From assembly GCA_010671975.1 (NCBI GenBank), contig JAAHIA010000359.1:1-5147 (forward strand): a stretch of 5,147 nucleotides of DNA, in the 5' to 3' direction. The translations under genes were made by a program, and so were the position numbers. Shown one piece after another: positions 1-5,147 of the stretch (within the stretch, counting starts at the first letter, position 1; every line of letters starts with the position of its first letter). The stretch comes from Leptolyngbya sp. SIO4C1 (GTDB lineage: Bacteria; Cyanobacteriota; Cyanobacteriia; Phormidesmidales; Phormidesmidaceae). The notes under the pieces are model-generated. The model had not been told where the DNA came from and ran no database searches. It was given only the letters and a program-made list of their open reading frames with translations.

Positions 1-2
1 TC

Positions 3-128
3 CCCGACCTGTGGGCGCAAATTCTCACAATATTGCTGAACCGCTCTGTTTCTATTTCCCGTTCCAAGATCCGGGAGTTCCCAAACCACAGCCTGACCGC
101 AACCCTCAGACGGTTAGTGAGGCCATGA
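3..128 (+). CDS. Possible C-terminal end of an unidentified protein entering from the left edge
   Basis: An open frame runs in from the window edge and stops at TGA 126-128, giving about 41 residues. The peptide contains WAQILTILLNRSV, then SKIREFPNHSL, and ends ATLRRLVRP. The mix of an aliphatic helix and a basic, amphipathic C-terminus looks more protein-like than the two other plus-strand frames here. I do not recognise the family and cannot name a function. A longer open frame overlaps it in frame 2 (2-298), so the choice of frame is uncertain. It may equally be part of the decayed DNA that follows. If real, its body lies outside the window. Confidence 0.22.
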   Translation, partial: PDLWAQILTILLNRSVSISRSKIREFPNHSLTATLRRLVRP

Positions 129-164
129 TTACCACACCTTCAACGGATACTGAAGGGGTGTTAG

Positions 165-410
165 AGCTGGCTTCGCAAGCTGATCGCCTCTCGATGCGGT
201 CAGGCGAGGAACATCTCATGGAAATCACGTTGGATCATCATGCTTCGGGGCGTACGGAAGATTACCGCCCTGCAATGCCGCTCATCCTGCGCTGGTAGAC
301 GCTCAAACGATGCCCTAGCGGCCAATGCCTGTCGGTCTTTTGGGGACTACCGTTTGTGGGCACCGTTCTCGGTGCTGTGGCTCTTGGGCGCTTATCTGGA
401 ACTGGTGAAA
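165..410 (+). pseudogene. Decayed C-terminal fragment resembling an FAD-dependent oxidoreductase (flavin-halogenase-like)
   Basis: One frame stays open from just after the TAG at 162-164 to the TAG at 411-413. The second half, from about 309, reads DALAANACRSFGDYRLW followed by a hydrophobic stretch ending LLGAYLELVK. From memory this resembles the C-terminal segment of cyanobacterial NAD(P)/FAD-dependent oxidoreductases related to tryptophan halogenases, where an asparagine-rich segment is followed by a DYRLWN-type motif and a WLLGAYLE-type helix. The first half (165-300) shows no recognisable motif, and the frame breaks again at 411 where the family would continue. No FAD-binding GxGxxG motif is present. 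I read it as a relic and not an expressed gene. The assignment rests on a short match and could be wrong; a search of the 309-410 translation would settle it. Confidence 0.35.
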
Positions 411-485
411 TAGCAAGGCTTTCTGGGGCATGGAGCCTATCGACGTCATTTCCTTGGCAAGCAATGATTGGGCTTGATACCACTT

Positions 486-504
486 AATCATTGCAGCAGT
501 GATT
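486..504. repeat. 19-bp near-perfect dyad (AATCATT/AGTGATT), candidate operator or hairpin
   Basis: The sequence AATCATTGC-A-GCAGTGATT reads almost the same on both strands, with a single T/G mismatch in each arm. As RNA it would fold into a 7-bp stem (486-492 with 498-504, including one G-U pair) with a 5-base loop. Further copies of the half-site occur nearby: TAATCA at 515-520 and TGATT at 555-559. It lies about 175 bases before the start of the TPR gene. A symmetrical site like this suits a dimeric regulator better than an AraC protein, which usually prefers direct repeats. Function is inferred only from symmetry. Confidence 0.3.
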
Positions 505-619
505 GCTAAATTTCTAATCAAGAAGCTAGACATTTCATTGCTGTGAATTAACACTGATTCAGCGAGTCGTGTGTCTTGTTAGAAAATGTGCTTATGAAGG
601 TTGCAAAGTTTGTCCTTAA

Positions 620-640
620 AGGGTGAAGACCTTCTGCCCT
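620..640 (+). repeat. Imperfect hairpin shortly upstream of the TPR gene
   Basis: Nested inverted arms are present: AGGG (620-623) with CCCT (637-640), and GAAG (625-628) with CTTC (631-634), separated by small unpaired bases. There is no following T-run, so it is not a terminator in the forward direction. It may be a leader-RNA structure about 40 bases before the start codon, or chance. Confidence 0.2.
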
Positions 641-665
641 GAGCTTAGCCACCTGAGCCACGTAC

Positions 666-671
666 GGGGGA
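666..671 (+). promoter_or_regulatory. Shine-Dalgarno-like GGGGGA for the TPR gene
   Basis: A purine run ends 7 nt before the ATG at 679. It is not a consensus AGGAGG but has the right position, and it supports this ATG, which also gives a complete signal peptide. Confidence 0.4.
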
Positions 672-678
672 TAGCGCC

Positions 679-2304
679 ATGACTCATCGCTGCTTGATCA
701 AGCTGATTTCTACCGTTCTGCTTGCGGCATTCATCAGCCCGGCTGGGCTGGCCGAACGCCCTCGTGGCGACGCGCCTGCCGACGCAGAAATCGGTACCGT
801 AGATTTCAGGGTGTCCTGCGATCAGACCGCGCGCGCGGATTTTGATCGCGCGCTGGGCTATTTGCACCACATGATGTACGAACAGGCCCGTTCGGAGTTC
901 GAGGCCATTGCGCAAGCAGACCCTGAATGCAGCATGGCGCATTGGGGAATCGCCACCACGCTGTTCCAGCCGATTTGGCCAACCCGGCCAGACCTAGCAA
1001 CGCTCGAACGGGGCTGGCAAGCCATTCAACAGGCCAGCGATTTAGGCCCTGCCACCGAACGGGAACAGCTGCTGATAGACGCCACGGCCGGCTTTTTCCG
1101 GGAGCCAGAAACCGCAGAATATTGGGAGCGTATCAATCGCTGGGCCGAAGGCATGGCTGTGGCTTACGCGGCGAACCCCGACGATCTAGATACGGCAGCG
1201 CTGTATGCCCTGTCAAGGTTGGCGCTGGCCCCTGCGGCTGAGGACCGTGACCCGCTTCATGATGAAGCCGAGGAGATTCTGCGCGAGGCCTGGGAAGAAC
1301 AGCCCACCCATCCCGGTGCCATTCACTACACCATCCATGCCACCGACGCCGATGGCCGTGCCGAAAATGCCCTAGACATCGTACAAGAATACGGAAAGAT
1401 TGCCCCGCAGGTTCCTCACGCCTTGCACATGCCGACACACATCTACGTCCGTCTGGGTGATTGGCCCGAGGTGATCGATTGGAATGCGCGTTCGGCGGAT
1501 GCGGCCCTTGGCAATCTAGTCAACGGTGGCATCTCGCACCACTACATCCACGCTATCGACTATCTGCTTTACGCCTACCTCCAGCAGGGCGAAGACGATA
1601 AGGCGCTGGCGGTCTTCGAAGCGGCGATGGACAAGGACAGGCACCAGGCGTCATTTATTAGCACGTTTCATCTCGCCGCGATGGCTGCCCGCCTGGCTGT
1701 CGAACAACGCGACTGGGACAGTGCGATCGCGCTGGAGCCGGGTATGCCAGACTATCTGCCCTGGGAAACCACGTTCTGGCCCCTGGGGCTGACCTGGTTT
1801 GCGCGTGGGCTGGGCGGCGTGCATATGGACAACCTCGAACTTGCTCGAGCAGCCGAAGGCCAGCTCGAAGCCCTTCGAGAGCAGGCAGAAGCCGCTGGAG
1901 AGGCGCTTTTCGCCACCTACATCGAGGTGGACCGTCAGATCTTGGCTGGCTGGATTGCGCAGGCCGAGGGTGACGCAGAAACAGCCGTTCAGCTGATGCG
2001 TTCAGCGGCTGAGCTAGAGGGCACGGTTGAAAAACACCCGGTCACCCCCGGCGCGCTGCTGCCGCCCGATGAGGCCCTGGGTGACCTGCTAATAGACATA
2101 GGCCGACCGGTCGAGGCACTGGCCGCGTATCAGCGTTCTGATGACATCTGGCCGGGACGCTTCAACACCCTGCTGGGGGCTGCCCGCGCTGCGAATGAGG
2201 CTGACGACGCAGCCACCGCCCGGCAATATTACAGTCAGCTGCTAGCGATCGCGGGCGACTCTGAGCGGGCTGGTGTCATCGAAGCCCGACGGTTCCTTGA
2301 GTGA
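679..2304 (+). CDS. Exported histidine-rich TPR-type repeat protein of unknown function
   Basis: This 541-residue protein starts with a typical Sec signal peptide: basic residues at 4 and 8, a hydrophobic core at about 9-19, and likely cleavage after GLA at about 25. The mature protein should be periplasmic. The rest is almost all paired helices rich in Ala, Leu and acidic residues, as in tetratricopeptide repeats; the clearest units are at about 54-90, 190-215, 225-260, 300-320, 425-445 and 470-525. Three histidine-rich motifs stand out: HPGAIHYTIHATD (211-223), PHALHMPTHIY (246-256) and SHHYIHAIDY (286-295). Two cysteines, C47 and C84, flank the first helical pair and could form a disulfide. 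I recognise this pattern from uncharacterised TPR proteins common in Proteobacteria and other phyla, but know of no assigned reaction. The codons are GC-rich, yet the gene holds two HIP1 octamers, so if acquired it has been resident for some time. It is followed after 58 bases by the AraC-type regulator. Substrate and partner are unknown. Confidence 0.85.
   Translation: MTHRCLIKLISTVLLAAFISPAGLAERPRGDAPADAEIGTVDFRVSCDQTARADFDRALGYLHHMMYEQARSEFEAIAQADPECSMAHWGIATTLFQPIWPTRPDLATLERGWQAIQQASDLGPATEREQLLIDATAGFFREPETAEYWERINRWAEGMAVAYAANPDDLDTAALYALSRLALAPAAEDRDPLHDEAEEILREAWEEQPTHPGAIHYTIHATDADGRAENALDIVQEYGKIAPQVPHALHMPTHIYVRLGDWPEVIDWNARSADAALGNLVNGGISHHYIHAIDYLLYAYLQQGEDDKALAVFEAAMDKDRHQASFISTFHLAAMAARLAVEQRDWDSAIALEPGMPDYLPWETTFWPLGLTWFARGLGGVHMDNLELARAAEGQLEALREQAEAAGEALFATYIEVDRQILAGWIAQAEGDAETAVQLMRSAAELEGTVEKHPVTPGALLPPDEALGDLLIDIGRPVEALAAYQRSDDIWPGRFNTLLGAARAANEADDAATARQYYSQLLAIAGDSERAGVIEARRFLE
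1723..1730. other. HIP1 octamer GCGATCGC
   Basis: An exact copy of the highly iterated palindrome typical of many cyanobacterial genomes, lying inside the TPR gene. It supports a cyanobacterial host and suggests the gene is not a very recent arrival. Confidence 0.7.
2245..2252. other. HIP1 octamer GCGATCGC
   Basis: A second exact copy, near the 3' end of the TPR gene. Confidence 0.7.
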
Positions 2305-2311
2305 CCCTGAC

Positions 2312-2317
2312 TATAAT
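2312..2317 (+). promoter_or_regulatory. Consensus -10 box TATAAT before the regulator gene
   Basis: A perfect TATAAT lies 8 bases after the TPR stop codon and 45 bases before the TTG start of the AraC-type gene. No good -35 hexamer is found 16-18 bases upstream, and the TG of an extended -10 is out of place by one base. It may let the regulator be transcribed separately from the TPR gene, perhaps with activator help, but it may also be chance. Confidence 0.35.
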
Positions 2318-2351
2318 GTTGGGGTCTAACGCCTCTACTTCTGTCTTGTTC

Positions 2352-2355
2352 GGAG
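2352..2355 (+). promoter_or_regulatory. Shine-Dalgarno GGAG that fixes the TTG start of the AraC-type gene
   Basis: GGAG ends 7 nt before TTG 2363-2365. The frame is closed upstream by TAA 2327-2329 with no other usable start codon between. The next in-frame option, GTG at 2408, would remove the conserved N-terminal PHPHLRPYV segment. Confidence 0.6.
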
Positions 2356-2362
2356 CACAGAA

Positions 2363-3184
2363 TTGCGCATAGCGACCCTAGCCCCCCATCCTCACCTTCG
2401 ACCCTATGTGCTGAGCTATAGGATCGTTGAAGACAGGCTGGGAGAATTTGCTGGGACACCAATCTGGACCTGCCCTGAACCGATTGGGGTGCTGAGCGCA
2501 AACTTTGGCAAGCGGTCGTACCACGAATCGGGTGAGATTCACCCTAAGGTTGGCCTGCTCGGGATACAAACGCACGCTCGTCAATGGATATCCCAGCCAG
2601 AGACTTTGTTCGTCATGGCGATACTGACCGTACCGGGCATGATGACCTTGTTCCCTAATATCGGTCAAGCATCTGCCGACAATCTGCTCGATGTTGCCGG
2701 GTTGTGGGGTGAGCGAAGGACAGGAGAATTTTGGCGCTGCCTTCCCCACACGCTGCGACCCGATGATGTCAAAAGCGCAATGGATGGATGGCTTTTGAAC
2801 TTGCTCAGCGCAGCGCCGACGACGAAGCGTCGTTTGCAGCTGCATCAGGCGCTGATGTCCAACCAGCGTATCGACACAGCCTGTGAGCAGCTCGGGATCA
2901 CGCCGAGAACGCTGCAGCGTGAATTTCAACGCCATCTCGGCATCAGCCCAAAGCAGGTGATGAACCTACACCGACTACAGCGCAGCGTCAGAGCCAGTAT
3001 GGAGACTGAGTTCCGGAGCCCGATGCCAGAGTTTGCAGACCAGGCTCACGAAATCCGCACGTGGCGTCGATACCTGAACCGAACGCCTGGCCGATATCGC
3101 AGCGAGACCCGATCGACGCTGGCCAAAGCCTTCGATGCCTCAGCCCAGCCCGGCAGCCTGGACCCGACCCTGTTCTATCTGTAG
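2363..3184 (+). CDS. AraC-family transcriptional regulator with DUF6597-like N-terminal domain
   Basis: This is a 273-residue cytoplasmic DNA-binding regulator. Residues 7-125 match the DUF6597 type of sensor domain: an opening PHPHLRPYVLSY, a central segment VGLLGIQTHARQW, and a late ADNLLDVAGLWGER. The C-terminal half is an AraC helix-turn-helix domain. The first helix-turn-helix, at about 170-190, is well kept (ACEQLGITPRTLQREFQ), and GISPKQVMNLHRLQR follows. The second is recognisable by DQAHEIRTW and RTPGRYR (226-246), but the helix before it is about three residues short and lacks the usual alanine-rich A-x-x-x-GY pattern, so DNA binding may be altered. The ligand of the sensor domain is unknown. 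The gene lies between the TPR and hydrolase genes on the same strand, and the usual arrangement for this family suggests control of a neighbour, most simply the hydrolase. The rare TTG start points to low expression. Family is certain; target is inferred. Confidence 0.85.
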   Translation: MRIATLAPHPHLRPYVLSYRIVEDRLGEFAGTPIWTCPEPIGVLSANFGKRSYHESGEIHPKVGLLGIQTHARQWISQPETLFVMAILTVPGMMTLFPNIGQASADNLLDVAGLWGERRTGEFWRCLPHTLRPDDVKSAMDGWLLNLLSAAPTTKRRLQLHQALMSNQRIDTACEQLGITPRTLQREFQRHLGISPKQVMNLHRLQRSVRASMETEFRSPMPEFADQAHEIRTWRRYLNRTPGRYRSETRSTLAKAFDASAQPGSLDPTLFYL

Positions 3185-3205
3185 ATGCTGCCGTAAATGT
3201 CGCAA

Positions 3206-3222
3206 ACGTTCAATACGTTCAA
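3206..3222 (+). repeat. Direct repeat ACGTTCAA x2, candidate AraC-type operator
   Basis: ACGTTCAA occurs at 3206-3213 and again at 3215-3222, a 9-base period, in the 82-base gap between regulator and hydrolase. AraC-family proteins often bind direct repeats, though usually about 20 bases apart, so this would cover only part of a full site. The link to the regulator is inferred from position. Confidence 0.35.
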
Positions 3223-3250
3223 CGCTGAAGGCTCTAGGCTCGTAGCGTTG
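3220..3250 (+). repeat. 7-bp inverted repeat CAACGCT/AGCGTTG before the hydrolase start
   Basis: The arms are at 3220-3226 and 3244-3250 with a 17-base spacer that holds a further short repeat, AGGCTC (3229-3234 and 3236-3241). In RNA it would form a stem ending 5 bases before the Shine-Dalgarno AGGA. There is no T-run after it, so it is not an obvious terminator. It could affect translation of the hydrolase or form part of an operator; its left arm overlaps the second ACGTTCAA copy. Confidence 0.3.
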
Positions 3251-3255
3251 CCTTT

Positions 3256-3259
3256 AGGA
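3256..3259 (+). promoter_or_regulatory. Shine-Dalgarno AGGA supporting the GTG start of the hydrolase
   Basis: AGGA ends 7 nt before GTG 3267-3269. It favours this start over the in-frame ATG at 3312, which would drop the first beta strand expected in the family. Confidence 0.6.
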
Positions 3260-3266
3260 ACCGACC

Positions 3267-3989
3267 GTGAATTCAATATCAACAGCTACAGCGACCTACG
3301 AATCGAGCGGGATGGTATTCGATCTGTACGTTGCCCAACCCGAAAGCGTGACAACACCACTTCCAGCCATTTTTGTCGCTCATGCCTGGGATGGTTTGAA
3401 CGCGCCCATTGAGACTATTGCCCGACGCGTAGCGCAGCTGGGGTACGTCGCCGTTGCCGTCGATGTGTACGGCAAGGGGATTCGAGGCAACCCCACCGGT
3501 GACAACGCACACCTGATGAATCCTCTCCTGGAAGATCGAGGGATTTTGCAACATCGCTTGCAGGCCGGCTATTTGGCTATCCAAGCAATCGAGACGGTGG
3601 ATGCGACCCGAATCGGTGCAATCGGATACTGTTTTGGCGGTCTGTGTGCGCTCGATTTGGCCCGGTCGGTGCCCGCCTGCCTCAGGGGTGTGGTTAGTTT
3701 TCATGGCGGGCTCACTGGGCGCGACCTGCAGGATACGCAGCCCATAGAGGCCAGTATTCTCATCGAACATGGCTGGGATGATCCGCTAGTGCCACCCGAT
3801 GACTATTGGGCATTTGCCAACGAGATGGATGCCCGTCAGGCCGACTGGCAGGCGCACATCCACGGCGGCGCAGTCCATGCATTTACGTTTGAGGGCGCAA
3901 ACAGGCCAGAGCAGGGCATTCAATACCACGAAGCGGCGGCCCGGCGGTCGTGGAAATCTATGATCGATTTTTTTGAGGAGATTTTCTGA
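3267..3989 (+). CDS. Dienelactone hydrolase-family alpha/beta hydrolase
   Basis: This is a 240-residue cytoplasmic hydrolase with no signal peptide, close to the usual family length. The catalytic triad is visible: nucleophile C122 in the elbow GYCFGG (120-125), D172 in HGWDDPLVP (168-176), and H204 in GGAVHAFTF (200-208). The spacing matches classical dienelactone hydrolase (Cys123, Asp171, His202 in ClcD). The oxyanion and first-strand region reads FVAHAWDGLN (36-45), so the glutamate that pairs with the cysteine in ClcD (Glu36) is replaced by alanine. That replacement is, to my knowledge, usual in the broader subfamily, and it argues against a true chloroaromatic-pathway enzyme. No other gene of aromatic catabolism is in the window. 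The natural substrate is unknown; a small ester or lactone is a reasonable family-level guess. It follows the AraC-type regulator by 82 bases and may be its target. The GTG start is chosen for its AGGA site. Confidence 0.88.
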   Translation: MNSISTATATYESSGMVFDLYVAQPESVTTPLPAIFVAHAWDGLNAPIETIARRVAQLGYVAVAVDVYGKGIRGNPTGDNAHLMNPLLEDRGILQHRLQAGYLAIQAIETVDATRIGAIGYCFGGLCALDLARSVPACLRGVVSFHGGLTGRDLQDTQPIEASILIEHGWDDPLVPPDDYWAFANEMDARQADWQAHIHGGAVHAFTFEGANRPEQGIQYHEAAARRSWKSMIDFFEEIF

Positions 3990-4027
3990 AAGGCCGTTGT
4001 TGGCTAGAGGCAAGCGCAACAGAAAAG

Positions 4028-4201
4028 AAGCGGTTTCAGGGTACTAAAGCCTCGCACTGCTGCACCGTGACGCTACGCCACTACAGCTGCAGCGGTTGTG
4101 ACAATACACAGAGCCTGTTTGGGCTAGACAAGATACCGAATGTCGAACAGATTCATGATATCCTTGACAGGCTACAGATCAACGCGTACAGCCCTTTTTG
4201 A
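4028..4201 (+). pseudogene. Transposase N-terminal remnant
   Basis: In the frame ending at TGA 4199-4201 the sequence at 4112-4168 reads SLFGLDKIPNVEQIHDILD. It resembles the N-terminal signature of a DDE transposase group with the pattern LFGxxxIPxDxQIRxLLD, preceded by a segment like FQGTKASHCCTVTLRHYSCSGCDN (split here as FQGTKASH, CCTVTLRHY, SCSGCDN). In intact members roughly 300 more residues follow, holding the DDE catalytic core; here the frame ends about 10 residues later, and kdpD begins on the other strand. The conserved aspartate and arginine of IPxDxQIR are changed to valine and histidine, which also indicates decay. No terminal inverted repeats or target duplication were found. 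I could not fix the insertion-sequence family by eye. It marks past mobile-element activity at the junction between hydrolase and kdp locus. Confidence 0.45.
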
Positions 4202-4218
4202 GGTGCGCCCTGTCAGCC

Positions 4219-5147
4219 TTATGTTTTGTTTGTCGCAATAATGTGCAAATCGACCGCCTTCAGGTAGCGCATTAGCTGCTGTACTGTTGAACCGCGCAGC
4301 AGCAGCGCTAGGCGAGATTTCTGAGACTGGCCGAGCACCACTTGCGTAATCAAGTTTCGGTGAGCTACTTCAGCAATTGCCTTAGGAATATCTGAGCTGG
4401 TGACCCGCAGAAATTCACCGCCGAACTCTTTGCAGAAATGTTCGCAAATTTCAAGATAGAGGGTTTCATCTTTAGTCAAAAATCGGTCGGGATGTTCGAC
4501 AAAGACTGCATATAGTCGGCCCTTCATCTGACTGGCAAGGCGGGCGCCGCGCCGCAGCAGCTGGGAAGAATTAGCATAGGTTGACACGCAGACTAGGACC
4601 CGCTCATGAACGCTGCAGTAGCGGCTTGAGTCGCCGTCTGCGGTCTCTTCAAGATTGTCGGCGATCTCTCGAAAAGCTAACTCTCTCAGCGCTATCAGAT
4701 TACGACGCTTAAAAAAATTGTGCAGCGACTGCTCAATCTTCTCAGGGGCATAGATTTTGCCCTCCTGCAGCCGCTCTTGCAGCGTTTCAGGCGTGACATC
4801 GACCACAATCACTTCGTCGGCTTCGTCCAGCAGCCGGTCAGGGATTCGCTCCCTAACAACAATGCCGGTGAGCTTTGCAACCAAATCGTTTAGACTTTCT
4901 ATATGCTGAATATTGAGGGTTGAAAAGACATCAATGCCTGCGGCTAAAATGACTTCTACGTCCTCATAGCGCTTGTTTCTAACCGAGCCCGGCACGTTGG
5001 TATGGGCTAGCTCATCGACTAGGGCAATCTGGGGATGTCGGGCCAGAATAGCCTCGGTATCCATTTCGCGCAGGCTGCGATCGCAGTGATTGACCGCCTG
5101 CAGCGGCACCCTTTCTAGCCCTTCAGCCTGCTCCGCCGTTTCCTGAC
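4219..5147 (-). CDS. kdpD: Short cyanobacterial-type KdpD (sensor domain plus USP domain), 5' end outside window
   Basis: About 308 codons are visible and the frame is still open at the right edge. The GTG at 5107-5109 is not the true start: the residues upstream, QETAEQAEGLERVPLQ, match the family segment after ETHGR. Roughly 65-70 N-terminal residues, including the Walker A loop, are missing. Visible KdpD-domain motifs are IALVDELAHTN (Walker B type), NKRYEDVE, INTLNIQHIESLND-like (here FSTLNIQHIESLND) and LQEGKIYAPEKIEQ. A USP domain follows, from RVLVCVSTYANS to VVLGQSQKSRLALLLRGS. The protein ends at TAA 4219-4221, right after this domain. The four membrane helices, the GAF domain and the histidine kinase of E. 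coli KdpD are absent, as is normal for cyanobacterial KdpD. In cyanobacteria it is linked to the KdpABC potassium ATPase, so kdpC and kdpB are expected beyond 5147. It carries a HIP1 site and is less GC-rich than the TPR gene. Confidence 0.93.
   Translation of the reverse strand, partial: QETAEQAEGLERVPLQAVNHCDRSLREMDTEAILARHPQIALVDELAHTNVPGSVRNKRYEDVEVILAAGIDVFSTLNIQHIESLNDLVAKLTGIVVRERIPDRLLDEADEVIVVDVTPETLQERLQEGKIYAPEKIEQSLHNFFKRRNLIALRELAFREIADNLEETADGDSSRYCSVHERVLVCVSTYANSSQLLRRGARLASQMKGRLYAVFVEHPDRFLTKDETLYLEICEHFCKEFGGEFLRVTSSDIPKAIAEVAHRNLITQVVLGQSQKSRLALLLRGSTVQQLMRYLKAVDLHIIATNKT
5077..5084. other. HIP1 octamer GCGATCGC
   Basis: A third exact copy, inside kdpD. It agrees with the cyanobacterial assignment made from the KdpD architecture. 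Confidence 0.7.

Larger units (their letters stand above)
411..678. other. Non-coding leader region upstream of the TPR gene
   Basis: No credible gene was found on either strand. The stretch is visibly richer in A and T than the coding DNA to its right, especially at 480-600, and contains an inverted repeat at 486-504 and an imperfect hairpin at 620-640. A convincing -35/-10 pair could not be assigned. The promoter of the TPR gene presumably lies here, but its position is not clear from sequence alone. Confidence 0.5.

Noticed and set aside
11..298. 95-codon open frame with a GTG start on the plus strand
   Set aside because: The translation is low in recognisable structure, has no visible ribosome site and overlaps frames that look more coding-like. 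I see no family similarity.
315..554. 79-codon minus-strand open frame
   Set aside because: It lies antisense to the oxidoreductase-like relic, and its composition gives no sign of a real protein.
2378..2935. 185-codon minus-strand frame
   Set aside because: It is antisense to the well-supported AraC-family gene and shows no domain signature.
3197..3412. 71-codon plus-strand frame starting ATGTCGCAA before the hydrolase
   Set aside because: It runs out of frame through the start of the hydrolase, which has a full catalytic triad; the short frame is a shadow.
3988..4008. Possible terminator after the hydrolase (GGCC with GGCT)
   Set aside because: The stem is only about four pairs including a wobble, and no T-run follows.
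4164..4192. Perfect TTGACA at 4164-4169 as a -35 promoter element
   Set aside because: The hexamer 17 bases later is TACAGC, a poor -10, and the bases are explained as codons of the transposase relic; transcription would run antisense to kdpD.
4165..4215. TGACAGG/CCTGTCA inverted repeat as a terminator after kdpD
   Set aside because: The arms are only 7 bp with a 37-base spacer and no T-run on the correct strand after the stem.
5107..5109. GTG as start codon of kdpD
   Set aside because: The frame continues upstream to the window edge with residues that match the conserved KdpD domain, so this is an internal valine.

Overview
This window most likely comes from a cyanobacterium. The minus-strand gene at the right edge encodes the short, cyanobacterial-type KdpD, which has a KdpD sensor domain plus a universal-stress-protein (USP) domain and then stops with no histidine kinase. 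Three copies of the HIP1 octamer GCGATCGC (1723-1730, 2245-2252, 5077-5084) also fit, because this octamer is strongly over-represented in many cyanobacterial genomes and would be expected well under once in 5 kb by chance. A filamentous, Leptolyngbya-like lineage is possible, but that is a guess.

Layout from left to right. Bases 1-678 hold no intact gene. There is a possible C-terminal end of a gene entering from the left (3-128). A broken frame around 165-410 has a C-terminal stretch that resembles an FAD-dependent oxidoreductase of the flavin-halogenase-like type. After that come about 265 bases of AT-richer leader DNA containing a near-perfect 19-bp dyad. Three intact plus-strand genes follow: an exported, histidine-rich TPR-type protein of unknown function (679-2304), an AraC-family regulator with a DUF6597-like sensor domain and a TTG start (2363-3184), and a dienelactone-hydrolase-family alpha/beta hydrolase with a GTG start (3267-3989). 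The gap between hydrolase and kdpD (3990-4218) carries a decayed transposase N-terminal fragment. The partial kdpD gene (4219-5147, minus strand) converges on it.

The three plus-strand genes are separated by only 58 and 82 bases, and each has a Shine-Dalgarno-like site 7 nt before its start. They could therefore form one transcription unit, or a regulator with its adjacent target. The 82-base gap before the hydrolase contains a direct repeat and a hairpin that could be an operator for the AraC protein. The trio sits between remnants of older genes and a transposon relic, and its proteins look more like those of GC-rich Proteobacteria than like core cyanobacterial genes. I infer an accessory cassette inserted beside the kdp locus. 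No RNA gene, CRISPR array or complete insertion sequence was seen. The least explained item is the TPR protein, whose three histidine clusters look like a possible metal site.
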